Shown piece after piece: positions 36,558 to 45,640 of a stretch of DNA of 64,000 nucleotides. A model generated the notes under the pieces. It ran no database searches. It worked only from the letters and a program-made list of their open reading frames with translations, and was not told where the DNA came from. Position 1 is the stretch's first letter. Every line of letters starts with the position of its first letter. Source of the stretch: Paracoccaceae bacterium (GTDB taxonomy: Bacteria > Pseudomonadota > Alphaproteobacteria > Rhodobacterales > Rhodobacteraceae). The stretch covers positions 124,001 through 188,000 of the forward strand of contig JAIXZW010000005.1 in assembly GCA_027489375.1 (NCBI GenBank). Direction: 5' to 3'. Made by a program: the position numbers and the translations under genes.

Positions 36558-37601
36558 TCAGGCCATGCCGCGATCCCGCGCCTCAAGCTGCGCCAGCACG
36601 GCCAGAAAGGCATCCGACCGCCCCTTGCGCGCCGCACCCCGCGCAGCCTGCACGAGGAAAGCCACCTCCGCCGCAGGCGGCGCATGCAGCACCGAAGGCA
36701 CCGGCCCCACCGCACTCAACCCCGCCCGCGCAACCGCCAGCGTCAGCAGGCCCAGCTTGGCCCCCCGCCCCGTCCGCGCCCGCCGCGTGACGGAATCATA
36801 CCCCGCCCCGCGCACGCGCCCGCCGATGGCGGCATAGACATGCCGCGCCGCCAGAATCCCCGGACGGCAGGCCAGAGGCAAGCGCGGCACCCCCGCTTCG
36901 GACCGCGCATAAAGCCTGTCCGCCTGATCGAGCAGCCGCCGCGTCGCCGACCGCACCCCGGCCGAGGCCTGCGGATCGGCAAGGAAGTCCTCAACCCCCA
37001 CCCCCGCCTCGGCCAACCAGTCGAGCGGCAGGTAAACCCGCCCCGCCCGCGCATCCTCGCCCACGTCCCGCGCGATGTTGGTCAACTGCATCGCAAGACC
37101 CAGATCGCAGGCCCGCGCCAGCGCATCCGCCTCGCGCACGCGCATCAGCACGCACATCATGGCCCCCACCGCCGCCGCGACCCGCGCGGAATAGTCAAGG
37201 ACACCCGACAGCGTTTCATACCGCCGCCCCACCGCATCCCATGCGAACCCCTCCAGCAGCGCCTCGGGCAAGGCGCGCGGCATGTCGAACTCTTCCACGA
37301 CCCGCGTGAACGCCCGATCCGCCGCCGCATCCCGTGGCCGCCCCTGATAGACAAGCTCCAGCCTGTCCCGCAGCCCCAGCACCGCGCCCGCCTTGTCCGC
37401 GCCCTCGTCCACCGCATCATCCGCCAAACGGCAAAAGGCATAAAGCGCCAGCGACGGATCGCGCACCGACGCGGGCAACAGCTTCGACGCCGCATGGAAG
37501 GACAGCGACCCCGTCCGGATCGCCTCGCGGCAATGGTCCATGTCGCGCTTGGCCTGATCCTCGGCCCGATCCGCCCTGAACTGTCCGGCCGAGATCGTCA
37601 T
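36558..37601 (-). CDS. crtB: Phytoene synthase
   Basis: A 347-residue enzyme joining two geranylgeranyl diphosphates to phytoene. The squalene/phytoene synthase motifs are present: ALYAFCRLADDAVDEGAD and LGLAMQLTNIARDVGEDARA with YLP following, giving both aspartate-rich sites. The start overlaps the end of crtI by 4 bp, so the two are co-translated. The length is usual. Confidence 0.97.
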   Translation of the reverse strand: MTISAGQFRADRAEDQAKRDMDHCREAIRTGSLSFHAASKLLPASVRDPSLALYAFCRLADDAVDEGADKAGAVLGLRDRLELVYQGRPRDAAADRAFTRVVEEFDMPRALPEALLEGFAWDAVGRRYETLSGVLDYSARVAAAVGAMMCVLMRVREADALARACDLGLAMQLTNIARDVGEDARAGRVYLPLDWLAEAGVGVEDFLADPQASAGVRSATRRLLDQADRLYARSEAGVPRLPLACRPGILAARHVYAAIGGRVRGAGYDSVTRRARTGRGAKLGLLTLAVARAGLSAVGPVPSVLHAPPAAEVAFLVQAARGAARKGRSDAFLAVLAQLEARDRGMA

Positions 37602-39163
37602 TCCGCAGCCAGCGGCAGGGGTTCCACCGTCCCCGCCCCTTGCGGCGCATCCGGCACCAGCGTGCCAAGCACCTCGGCCGTGCCGACAACCCCCGGCAAC
37701 CCCGCCCCCGGATGCGTGCCGGCCCCGCAGAGGAACAGCCCCGGCACCTCTTCGCTCACGTTATGCGGACGGAACCACGCCGATTGCAGGATGCGCGGCT
37801 CGATGGAAAACCCCGCGCCATAGGGCGACAGGTAGCGGTCGCGGAACGTCTCGGGCGTAAAGGTCAGGCTCTCGCTGATATGGTCGCGGAAACCGGGAAG
37901 CAGCCGCTCCTCCAGCATTCTGGCCATCTTCTCGCGATAGCGCGGCTCCTCCTCGGCCCAATCCACCCCGCCGAATCCCAGATGCGGCACGGGCGACAGC
38001 GCATAGAAGGTATCGCCCCCCTCCGGTGCGACCGAAGGGTCCGTCACGCTGGGGCGGTGGACATAAAGGCTCATATCTTCGGCCAGTTTGCCACGGATGA
38101 AGATGTCCTTGATATGCTCGCGGTAGCGCGGCCCCACGACGATGGAATGGTGCCCCACATCCTTCCACATCCCCTTGGTGCCACGCGTCCCGAAATACCA
38201 GACGTAAAGCCCCATCGACCAGCGCGACCGCTTCAGCCGCGCATCCGTCCAGCGTTTGCGCGGCAGGTTGCGCAGAAGGCGGCTGTAGGTATGCCCCGCA
38301 TCCGCATTGCTGACGACGATCCCCGCCCGCATCACCTCGCCCGAGGCAAGCCGCACCCCCGCCGCGCGCCCGCCTTCGACGACGATCTCGTCGACCTCGG
38401 TCCCGTGCAGAACCTCGCCCCCTTGCGCCACGACGACCCGCGCCATCGCATCGGCAATCGCCTGCACCCCGCCCATCGCGTAATGCACCCCGAAGGCCTT
38501 TTCGAGATGGCTGACAAGGATATACATCGACGTCACGTTGAACGGATCGCCGCCGATGAACAGCGGATGGAACGACAGCGCAAAGCGCAGATGCTCGTCC
38601 TTCACCCGCCCCGCCGCATGGGCATGGACCGAACGGTCCGCCCGCAGCATTGCAAAGCGCGGCAGCACCTTCACTAGGTCCGCGAAACGGTGCATCGATC
38701 GCCGCCCCAGATCCTCGAACCCGAACCAGTACCGCGCCTCGCTGTCCTTCAGGAACCGCTCGTAGCCTTTGGCATCACGCGGCGAAATCCGCGCCACCTC
38801 GGCCCGCATCGCGGCATCGTCCTGCCGCGCGGTGAATGTCTGCCCGTCGGGAAACCGGATTTCGTAAAACGGCTCCATCGGCTTGAGCGTGACGTCGCGG
38901 TCGAAATCCCGCCCGCAGGCCGCCCACAACTCGCGCAAACCCAGCGGCACGGTCACGATGGTGGGGCCAAGGTCGAAGCGATGCCCGCCTTGCGTGATCG
39001 AAGAGCCCCGCCCCCCCGCACGGTCCAGCCGGTCGATCACCGTGACCCGCCACCCCTTCGCCCCCAGCCGCATGGCCGAGGCAAGCCCCCCCAGCCCCGC
39101 CCCGATGACGATGGCATGTCCGGCTTCGGGATCGGGCGGCGGGTTGGGGCGCATATGGGTCAT
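37598..39163 (-). CDS. crtI: Phytoene desaturase (neurosporene-forming)
   Basis: A 521-residue FAD desaturase that converts phytoene to neurosporene in spheroidene-type pathways. The FAD motif AIVIGAGLGGLASAMRLGAK lies near residues 18-37; the C-terminal end is FLCGAGTHPGAGLPGVVGTA. It starts MTHMRPNPPPD at 39163; the upstream PpsR box begins 16 nt away. It is the first gene of crtI-crtB(-tspO). The number of desaturation steps (three, giving neurosporene) is inferred from the crtA/crtC/crtD set, not from sequence. Confidence 0.96.
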   Translation of the reverse strand: MTHMRPNPPPDPEAGHAIVIGAGLGGLASAMRLGAKGWRVTVIDRLDRAGGRGSSITQGGHRFDLGPTIVTVPLGLRELWAACGRDFDRDVTLKPMEPFYEIRFPDGQTFTARQDDAAMRAEVARISPRDAKGYERFLKDSEARYWFGFEDLGRRSMHRFADLVKVLPRFAMLRADRSVHAHAAGRVKDEHLRFALSFHPLFIGGDPFNVTSMYILVSHLEKAFGVHYAMGGVQAIADAMARVVVAQGGEVLHGTEVDEIVVEGGRAAGVRLASGEVMRAGIVVSNADAGHTYSRLLRNLPRKRWTDARLKRSRWSMGLYVWYFGTRGTKGMWKDVGHHSIVVGPRYREHIKDIFIRGKLAEDMSLYVHRPSVTDPSVAPEGGDTFYALSPVPHLGFGGVDWAEEEPRYREKMARMLEERLLPGFRDHISESLTFTPETFRDRYLSPYGAGFSIEPRILQSAWFRPHNVSEEVPGLFLCGAGTHPGAGLPGVVGTAEVLGTLVPDAPQGAGTVEPLPLAAE

Positions 39164-39179
39164 GGATCGAATGATAGAC

Positions 39180-39197
39180 TGTCTAGCTAAGTTGACA
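39180..39197. promoter_or_regulatory. PpsR/CrtJ box, crtI side of crtI/crtA region
   Basis: TGTCTAGCTAAGTTGACA fits TGT-N12-ACA and lies 16 nt upstream of the crtI start. It contains TTGACA (39192-39197) in plus orientation, a possible -35 for crtA. Confidence 0.9.
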
Positions 39198-39219
39198 ATA
39201 CCATCGTTTCATTGCCGCA

Positions 39220-40152
39220 GTGGCGGCTTTTTCCTTCCCCTTGCGGTCTTATAATGTCAGACTAGGTTTACACTATAGCCAAGCCTTTGCGCCAAGGGGT
39301 CTTGCCATCACCATCGCCACCCTCAGCCTGTTCCGCTTCGACGGACCGATGAACCGCCTTTGGATCATCGGGCAGATGGGCGCTGCCCGCCTGTCGCTGC
39401 GGCGCGAATCGCGGGCGCTGTTCTGGAAACTTTGCGGCTCCGGCACGGGCGAAGGCTTCACCCCGCGCCCGAACTGGGGCGTCTGGGCCATCCTCGCCGT
39501 CTGGCCGGACGAGGCGACAGCCCGCGCCCGCCTTGCCGAAAGCCCCGTCTGGCGGGCATGGCGCGCCCGCGCTGCCGAAAGCTGGAGCATCCTGATGGAA
39601 CCGCTCTCGGCACGCGGCGCATGGTCCGGCGTCAATCCCTTCCTGCCCGATGCCGCCCCGAAAGCCGCGACCGGCCCCCTTGCCGCCCTCACCCGCGCCA
39701 CGGTCAAACCCGCCCGCGCCCTGCGCTTCTGGAAACGCGTCCCCTCCATCTCGGCGGTGATCGGCGCGGACCCGAACGTCGCCTTCAAGATCGGCATCGG
39801 CGAGGTGCCGCTTCTGCATCAAGTCACCTTCTCGATCTGGCCCGACACCGCCAGCATGGCCCGCTTCGCCCGTGGCGACGGCCCGCATGGCCGCGCCATT
39901 GCCGCCGTGCGCGAAGGCCACTGGTTCGACGAAGAACTCTACGCCCGCTTCGCCCTGCGCGGCAGCATCGGCACATGGGGCGGCAAAGACCCGCTTCAAA
40001 ACCTTGATCTAACTGCGAAAGATCCCGCCGACGATCCCTCTGCAAAGGATCGGGACATCGCCGCAATCCAACTCCAACCGCCTGAATTTTCGCAGAAAAT
40101 TCGCCCCCAAGGATTTTCGCAGAAAACCCTTTTCGACGGACACCCAGAATGA
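39220..40152 (+). CDS. crtA: Spheroidene monooxygenase
   Basis: Introduces the 2-keto group of spheroidenone under oxic conditions. Recognised from TLSLFRFDGPMNRLWIIGQM to DEELYARFALRGSIGTWGGKDPL. The first conserved residues (about 39313) have no ATG/GTG/TTG nearby: candidates are GTG 39220, which would read through the PpsR box at 39255-39272; ATG 39349, which removes the conserved start; or a rare ATC at 39307 with AGGGG seven bases before. I give the longest frame. The C-terminal 50 residues are an unusual tail partly encoded by short palindromes (EFSQKI, GFSQKT). The stop overlaps bchI (ATGA). Confidence 0.9.
   Translation: MAAFSFPLRSYNVRLGLHYSQAFAPRGLAITIATLSLFRFDGPMNRLWIIGQMGAARLSLRRESRALFWKLCGSGTGEGFTPRPNWGVWAILAVWPDEATARARLAESPVWRAWRARAAESWSILMEPLSARGAWSGVNPFLPDAAPKAATGPLAALTRATVKPARALRFWKRVPSISAVIGADPNVAFKIGIGEVPLLHQVTFSIWPDTASMARFARGDGPHGRAIAAVREGHWFDEELYARFALRGSIGTWGGKDPLQNLDLTAKDPADDPSAKDRDIAAIQLQPPEFSQKIRPQGFSQKTLFDGHPE
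39255..39272. promoter_or_regulatory. PpsR/CrtJ box, crtA side
   Basis: TGTCAGACTAGGTTTACA fits TGT-N12-ACA. The two boxes in this region are 57 bp apart, the widely spaced arrangement expected for looping. It overlaps the longest crtA reading frame, arguing that crtA translation starts later. Confidence 0.9.
40084..40129. repeat. Two short palindromes inside the 3' end of crtA
   Basis: GAATTTTCGCAGAAAATTC (40084-40102, perfect) and GGATTTTCGCAGAAAACCC (40111-40129, near-perfect) belong to the same family as the cluster at 21170-21278. They are read in frame as EFSQKI and GFSQKT. A further diverged copy may be the CGATCC/GGATCG hairpin near 40030-40055. Confidence 0.8.
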
Positions 40153-41153
40153 AACAACCCTTCCCCTTCTCCGCCATCGTCGGCCAAGAGGCGATGAAAC
40201 AGGCGATGATCCTCACCGCCGTCGATCCCGCCATCGGCGGGGTGCTGGTCTTCGGCGACCGCGGCACCGGCAAATCCACCGCCGTCCGCGCCCTCGCCGC
40301 GCTCCTGCCCGAAATCGACGCGGTCGAAGGCTGCCCCGTGAACTCGCCCCGTCCCGAGATGGTCCCCGACTGGGCGCAGGGCGCGACCGGCCGCGTCACC
40401 TCGCGCCCCACCCCCGTGATCGACCTGCCGCTCGGCGTGACCGAAGACCGCGTCGTCGGCGCCCTCGACATCGAACGCGCCCTGACGCGGGGCGAAAAAG
40501 CCTTCGAACCCGGCCTTCTGGCCCGCGCCAACCGCGGCTATCTCTACATCGACGAGGTGAACCTGCTCGAAGACCACATCGTCGACCTTCTCCTCGACGT
40601 TGCCCAATCCGGCGAGAACGTGGTGGAACGCGAAGGCCTGTCGATCCGCCACCCCGCCCGCTTCGTCCTCGTCGGCTCCGGCAACCCCGAAGAGGGCGAA
40701 TTGCGCCCGCAGCTCCTCGACCGCTTCGGCCTCTCGGTCGAAGTCACCTCCCCCCGTGACGTCGAAACCCGGGTCGAGGTGATCCGCCGCCGCGACGCCT
40801 ATGAAACCAATTACGGCGCCTTCATCGAAACGTGGAAACCGCAGGACGCCGCCCTGCGCGACCGCATCCTCGCCGCCCGCGCCGCCTTGCCCGCCCTGCA
40901 CACCCCGAACACCGTCCTGCACGACTGCGCCGAACTGTGCATCGCCATCGGATCGGACGGGTTACGCGGCGAACTCACCCTATTGCGCGCCGCCCGTGCG
41001 CTCGCCGCCTTCGAAGGCGACGATGCCGTGGGCCGCATCCATCTCAAGGCCGTGGCGCCCATGGCCCTCTCGCACCGCCTGCGCCGCGATCCCTTGGACG
41101 AGGCAGGCTCCACCTCCCGCGTCATCCGCGCCGTGGCCGAGGTGCTGCCCTGA
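40149..41153 (+). CDS. bchI: Magnesium chelatase ATPase subunit I
   Basis: A 334-residue AAA+ ATPase that drives Mg insertion into protoporphyrin IX together with BchD and BchH. Walker A GDRGTGKS lies at residues 36-43; Walker B is RGYLYIDEVNLLEDHIVDLL; sensor-1 is LVGSGNPEEGELRPQLLDRF. The start overlaps the crtA stop by 4 bp, and the unusual crtA tail therefore sets the coupling distance. It is followed 8 nt later by bchD. Confidence 0.98.
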   Translation: MKQPFPFSAIVGQEAMKQAMILTAVDPAIGGVLVFGDRGTGKSTAVRALAALLPEIDAVEGCPVNSPRPEMVPDWAQGATGRVTSRPTPVIDLPLGVTEDRVVGALDIERALTRGEKAFEPGLLARANRGYLYIDEVNLLEDHIVDLLLDVAQSGENVVEREGLSIRHPARFVLVGSGNPEEGELRPQLLDRFGLSVEVTSPRDVETRVEVIRRRDAYETNYGAFIETWKPQDAALRDRILAARAALPALHTPNTVLHDCAELCIAIGSDGLRGELTLLRAARALAAFEGDDAVGRIHLKAVAPMALSHRLRRDPLDEAGSTSRVIRAVAEVLP

Positions 41154-41161
41154 CCGATGGC

Positions 41162-42838
41162 ATGGACAGATGGGCACGGGTCCAAACCGCGCTGGCGCTT
41201 CTGGCCATAGATCCTGCCGGATTGGGCGGGCTGTGGCTGCGCGCCCGCGCCGCCCCCCTGCGCGACCGCGTCACCGATGCCATCGCCACCGCCTTGGGCC
41301 AACCGCAGCACCGCCTGCATCCCGCCATCGCCGATGACACGCTCTACGGCGGGCTGGACCTTGCCGCCACCCTCGCCAGCGGCCAGCGCGTGCTGACGCG
41401 CGGGTTGCTCGCTACGCCCGCCACGCTGATCCTGACGATGGCCGAACGCTGCCCCGCAGGCCTTGCCGCCCGCCTCTCCGCCGCCCTCGACGCGGGCGAG
41501 GGCCACCGCATCGTGGCGCTGGACGAAGGCGCGGAAGAGGATGAAACCCTCCCCTCCGCCCTCGCCGACCGCCTCGCCCTCTTCCTCGACCTCTCGGACC
41601 TCCTCTGGTCCGACTGTCCCGACCCGCCCCCCGACCCCGCCCGCCTCGCTACCGCCCGCGCCGCCCTTTCCGCCGTGGCCCTGCCGACCGAGGCGCTCGC
41701 CACCCTCACCCGCGCCGCCGCCGAACTCGGCATCGCCTCGCTCCGCGCGCCCCGCCTTGCCGCCGCCGCCGCCCGCGCCCATGCCGCATGGCAGGGCCGC
41801 GACAGCGTGACCGAAGCCGACCTGATCGCCGCCGCCGAACTCGTCTACGCCCACCGCGCCACCGCGCAGCCGCAGGCGACCGAAGCCCCGAACGATCCGC
41901 CCCCGCCGCCCCCCGAACCCGACCGGAACACCGACCCGACCGCCTCCGAGGACAGCGCCACCCTGCCGACCGAGGTGATGGTCGAAGCCGCCCTCGCCGC
42001 CCTGCCCCGCGACATCCTCGAAGCCCTCGCCGCAGGCCGCGCCGCCCGCGCCGCGAAATCCGCCGCAGGCTCCGGCGCGGAACGCGCGGGCAACCGCCGT
42101 GGCCGCCCGCTCCCGTCGCGCCCCGGACGGCTGGCGCAGGGCGCGCGCATCGACCTTGTGGCCACCCTTCGCGCCGCCGCCCCGTGGCAACCGCTCCGCC
42201 GCGCCCAGACCCCGCGCCCCGACGCGGCCCTCCTCGTGCGCGCCGCCGACATCCGCCTCAAGCGGTTCAAAGAAACCTCCGACCGCGTCCTCATCTTCGC
42301 CGTCGACGCCTCCGGCTCCGCCGCCTTCGCAAGACTGGCCGAGGCAAAGGGTGCCGTCGAACTCCTCCTCGCACAGGCCTATGCCCGCCGCGACCATGTG
42401 GCGCTCGTGGCCTTCCGTGGCACGGCGGCAGAGCTGATCCTGCCGCCCACCCGTTCGCTGGTGCAGACGAAGCGCCGCCTCGCGGGCGTTCCGGGCGGCG
42501 GCGGCACACCCCTCGCCTCGGCCCTGCAACTGGCACTCGCCACGGCGGCACAGGCCAAGGCGCGCGGCCTGACGCCGACCATCGCCATCCTCACCGACGG
42601 GCGCGGCAACATCGCCCTCGACGGCACCCCCGACCGCGCAAGGGCCGAGGATGAAGCCCGCCGCCTCGCCCGCCAGATCCGCGCCACGGGCACGCCCGCG
42701 CTGGTGATCGACGTGGCAACGCGCCCCCAACCCGCCCTCTCGGCCCTCGCGCAGGACATGGCCGCCCCCTACCTCGCCCTTCCCCGCGCCGATGCCCACC
42801 GCCTCAGCGCAGCCCTCGGCGCGGCACTCGAAGGCTAG
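41162..42838 (+). CDS. bchD: Magnesium chelatase ATPase subunit D
   Basis: A 558-residue subunit with a degenerate AAA+ N-terminal half, a Pro/acid-rich linker (six consecutive prolines near residue 245) and a C-terminal von Willebrand A domain whose MIDAS begins FAVDASGSAAFAR (near residues 378-390) with TDGRGN later. It forms the hexameric platform with BchI. The start at 41162 follows bchI by 8 nt. No Walker A is readable, as is usual for BchD. Confidence 0.96.
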   Translation: MDRWARVQTALALLAIDPAGLGGLWLRARAAPLRDRVTDAIATALGQPQHRLHPAIADDTLYGGLDLAATLASGQRVLTRGLLATPATLILTMAERCPAGLAARLSAALDAGEGHRIVALDEGAEEDETLPSALADRLALFLDLSDLLWSDCPDPPPDPARLATARAALSAVALPTEALATLTRAAAELGIASLRAPRLAAAAARAHAAWQGRDSVTEADLIAAAELVYAHRATAQPQATEAPNDPPPPPPEPDRNTDPTASEDSATLPTEVMVEAALAALPRDILEALAAGRAARAAKSAAGSGAERAGNRRGRPLPSRPGRLAQGARIDLVATLRAAAPWQPLRRAQTPRPDAALLVRAADIRLKRFKETSDRVLIFAVDASGSAAFARLAEAKGAVELLLAQAYARRDHVALVAFRGTAAELILPPTRSLVQTKRRLAGVPGGGGTPLASALQLALATAAQAKARGLTPTIAILTDGRGNIALDGTPDRARAEDEARRLARQIRATGTPALVIDVATRPQPALSALAQDMAAPYLALPRADAHRLSAALGAALEG

Positions 42839-42842
42839 GGGG

Positions 42843-43709
42843 ATGGAGTTCGACCGGATGCCCGCCGACTGGCCCTATCGGGACCACGCCCGCCGCCTGC
42901 GCAGCCGCCCGCATGACTGGTGCCTGATCGACACAGGCCCGCCCGAGGCGCCTGTCCTCCTCCTCCTCCACGGCGCGGGCGGATCGGGACACAGCTTCCG
43001 CAACCTGATCCCGCTACTGGCACAGGATTACCGCCTGATCGTCCCCGACCTGCCCGGCCAGGGCTTCACCCGCGCAGGGTCGCGCCGCTTCGGCCTCGAT
43101 GCGATGGCCGAAGACCTGACCACCCTCTGCCGCACGCTCGGCATCACCCCCGCCGCCGCCGTCGGCCATTCGGCGGGGGCCGCCATCGCGCTGCGGCTCG
43201 CCGAACTCATGCCGCTGAAAGCCGTGGTCGGCATCAACGCCGCCTTGGGCAGTTTCGAAGGCGCGGCAGGTGTCATGTTCCCGCTCATGGCCCGCGTCCT
43301 TGCCGTGACACCCTTCATTCCGGCGGTCGTCTCGCGCCTCTGGGGCAATGCCCAGACGGTCAACCGCCTCCTCGCCTCCACAGGCTCGCCGCTCGACGCC
43401 ACGGGACAGGCGCAATACCTCACCCTCGTGCGCGACCAATCCCATGTCGACGGCACGCTCGGCATGATGGCGCAATGGAAGCTCGACGCCCTCATGTCCC
43501 GCCTCCCCGCCCTGCACACGCCCGTCCTCCTCATCGCCTCGGACAAGGACAACGCCGTCCCCGCCAAGGTCTCGGCCGAGGCCGCGCGCCACATCCCCCA
43601 CGCCACCTTCCGCATGATCGAGGGCTACGGCCACCTCGTCCACGAAGAGGCCGCCGCCCTCGTCGCCACCCCGACCCTCGACTTTCTGGCGAGGACCTGC
43701 GCCCCCTGA
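42843..43709 (+). CDS. bchO: BchO, alpha/beta hydrolase of the magnesium chelatase operon
   Basis: A 288-residue alpha/beta hydrolase. The oxyanion segment LLLLHGAGGSGHSF, the nucleophile elbow VGHSAGAAIAL (Ser) and the late GYGHLVHEE (His) form a plausible triad. BchO is conserved in the bchIDO operon of purple bacteria and is linked to Mg-porphyrin metabolism, but its reaction is not established. The start at 42843 has AGGGG five bases upstream and lies 4 nt after bchD. Confidence 0.93.
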   Translation: MEFDRMPADWPYRDHARRLRSRPHDWCLIDTGPPEAPVLLLLHGAGGSGHSFRNLIPLLAQDYRLIVPDLPGQGFTRAGSRRFGLDAMAEDLTTLCRTLGITPAAAVGHSAGAAIALRLAELMPLKAVVGINAALGSFEGAAGVMFPLMARVLAVTPFIPAVVSRLWGNAQTVNRLLASTGSPLDATGQAQYLTLVRDQSHVDGTLGMMAQWKLDALMSRLPALHTPVLLIASDKDNAVPAKVSAEAARHIPHATFRMIEGYGHLVHEEAAALVATPTLDFLARTCAP

Positions 43710-43711
43710 CC

Positions 43712-43908
43712 CCGCGCAGGGGGGGCCGTCTGCCCCCCACGGGGCCGCGTGCCGCGCCCCCTCCCCCCGAGGATATTTGAGCAAGCGTGAAAGAGGCAAA
43801 GAGCCTCCTTCCCCGTTCACCTTTGCCCAAATACTCGCAGGGGGAGGCGCGCAAGGCGCGACGGGGGGCGGCAGCCCCCCTGACACGGCCCGAAAGCGCG
43901 TCAAGGCG
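43712..43908. repeat. Two inverted copies (5 and 6) of the dispersed hairpin repeat
   Basis: Copy 5 (43720-43800, forward) has GGGGGGGCCGTCTGCCCCCC and GAGGATATTTGAGCAAGCG. Copy 6 (43808-43900, reverse) has CCCAAATACTCGCAGGGGG and GGGGGGCGGCAGCCCCCC. Together they fill the gap between converging bchO and idi; no gene is visible in it. Confidence 0.75.
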
Positions 43909-44445
43909 TCAGGGACGGGGACCGAAGATCCGCCCCATATGCTCGGTCATATAGATCCGCAGCCACGGAGTGAACTTTTCGGGCGTGCGCAGCACCTCGG
44001 CGGCAAGGTCGTAAAGGTCGACCCAGCGCGTCGCCATGACCTCGTCGGGGTCGGGCGCGACAGATAGACCCGCGCCCGACTCGGCGGTGAAGATATCCAC
44101 CACCTCATGCTCGATCAGCCCGCTGCCCACATCGGCGCGGTATTCGATCCGGTCGGCAAAGGCGGGGAACAGCCCCGTGATCCCCAACTCCTCGCGCAGG
44201 CGGCGCACGGCGCAGGCGGCGGGTTCCTCGTCCCAACGCGGATGGGTGCAGCAGGTGTTCGCCCAAAGCCCCGGCGTGTGGTATTTCCCCATCGCCCGCT
44301 GCTGGATCAGCACACGCGCCCCGTCCAGCACGAAGACCGACACCGCCTTGTGCCGCAACCCCCGCTGATGCACGGCCAGCTTGCCGACGGGCGTCAGCTT
44401 GCCCTCGACCCAGGCCGGAATCATCTCTTCGGTCAGAACATCCAT
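43909..44445 (-). CDS. idi: Isopentenyl-diphosphate delta-isomerase (type I)
   Basis: A 178-residue Nudix-fold isomerase interconverting IPP and DMAPP. Motifs: the active-site cysteine region ANTCCTHPRWDEEP, the glutamate region YRADVGSGLIEHEVVDIF, and metal-site histidines in HKAVSVFVLD. I chose ATG 44445 over TTG 44451. It follows bchP by 10 nt and ends the minus-strand bchG operon, matching the arrangement of Rhodobacter. Confidence 0.96.
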   Translation of the reverse strand: MDVLTEEMIPAWVEGKLTPVGKLAVHQRGLRHKAVSVFVLDGARVLIQQRAMGKYHTPGLWANTCCTHPRWDEEPAACAVRRLREELGITGLFPAFADRIEYRADVGSGLIEHEVVDIFTAESGAGLSVAPDPDEVMATRWVDLYDLAAEVLRTPEKFTPWLRIYMTEHMGRIFGPRP

Positions 44446-44455
44446 ACCCAAGCCT

Positions 44456-45637
44456 TCACGTCCAGACGGGCGAGACCAGACGCATCAGATGCGCCATGTT
44501 CTTGATCCCGATCTTCACATGCGCCAAGGGCCGCGCCTTGACCAGTTTCTTGTTCATATAGGCCTCGAAGGTCAGCTTTTGAACATCGACGTCATGGCAC
44601 AGGCTCACGAAGCGCTCGCGCCGCTCGTCCGAGCGGTAATAGGCATCCTGCATCGACCGCAAGACGCGGAACACCGTGCCGTGCTCCTTCATGAAGAGCT
44701 TGCGCGCCAGCCGCAGATCGCGCGCACGGCCCGAGGCGAGCATCGCCTGCGCCGCCGTCGCGGCCACGCGCCCGCCCACCATTGCGTAATAGATGCCCTC
44801 GCCCGAAGACGGCGCCACCACCCCAGCCGCATCGCCCGCAAGCACCACATCGCGGCCATTGTCCCAACGGTCGAGCGGTTTGAGCGGGATCGGCGCACCC
44901 TCTTTGCGCAGCGTCTCGCAACCCGTCAGCCCCGCACTCTCGCGCAAGGCGGCGGTCGCCTGCTTCAGGTCAACGCCATCGACTTCCGTTCCCATGCCCA
45001 CGCTAGCATGCGCGCCATGCGGAAAGACCCAGCCATAGAAATCGGGGCTGATCTTGCCGTCATAGACCACATCGCAGCGCAGCGGGTCGTAATTGGCCGA
45101 AGGCTCGGGGGCCTTGATGATCTCGTGATAGGCAATGACATAAGGAATGCGGTCGCCCCCCGGCACCTCGGCCCGCGCGACACCCGACCGCGCGCCATCG
45201 GCCCCGATCACCAGCCGCGCCGCCGACCGCCGCTCCTCGCCGCTCGCCTTGTCGCGCCAGACGACATGGGTTCCCTCAGCGTCCCGCTCGATCCGCAGGA
45301 AGGTGCCGGTCAGCCGTTCCGCCCCCGCCTCGCCCGCCCGCTTGCGCAGGTATTCGTCGAAATGCTCGCGGTCCACCATGCCCACATACCCGTTCTCGAT
45401 CGGGATATCGACCTGCCGTCCGGTGGGAGAGATCATGCGCGCCGTGGTGATCCGCGCCACCAGCATTGCGGTGTCGATCTGGAAATCGCGGATCGCCCGT
45501 GGCGGGATCGCCCCCCCGCAGGGCTTGATCCGCCCCGCACGGTCCAACAGCGCCACGCGCCGCCCCGCCCGCGCAAGGTCTTCCGCAGCCACCGCCCCCG
45601 AAGGCCCGCCACCCACGACGAAAACGTCATATCCCAT
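44456..45637 (-). CDS. bchP: Geranylgeranyl reductase (bacteriochlorophyll)
   Basis: A 393-residue flavoprotein that reduces the geranylgeranyl tail to phytyl on bacteriochlorophyll. The FAD motif VVGGGPSGAVAAEDLARAG lies at residues 7-25; the mid motif RLVIGADGARSGVARAEVPG and the C-terminal VLAGDAAGVVAPSSGEGIYYA are complete. It lies 3 nt after the BCD transporter gene and 10 nt before idi. Confidence 0.97.
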   Translation of the reverse strand: MGYDVFVVGGGPSGAVAAEDLARAGRRVALLDRAGRIKPCGGAIPPRAIRDFQIDTAMLVARITTARMISPTGRQVDIPIENGYVGMVDREHFDEYLRKRAGEAGAERLTGTFLRIERDAEGTHVVWRDKASGEERRSAARLVIGADGARSGVARAEVPGGDRIPYVIAYHEIIKAPEPSANYDPLRCDVVYDGKISPDFYGWVFPHGAHASVGMGTEVDGVDLKQATAALRESAGLTGCETLRKEGAPIPLKPLDRWDNGRDVVLAGDAAGVVAPSSGEGIYYAMVGGRVAATAAQAMLASGRARDLRLARKLFMKEHGTVFRVLRSMQDAYYRSDERRERFVSLCHDVDVQKLTFEAYMNKKLVKARPLAHVKIGIKNMAHLMRLVSPVWT

Positions 45638-45640
45638 CGC

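Noticed and set aside
35103-37823. A 906-residue open frame on the plus strand over crtC, tspO and crtB
   Set aside because: Arg/Pro/His-rich translation typical of antisense or out-of-frame reading in GC-rich DNA; recognised genes occupy the same bases in other frames.
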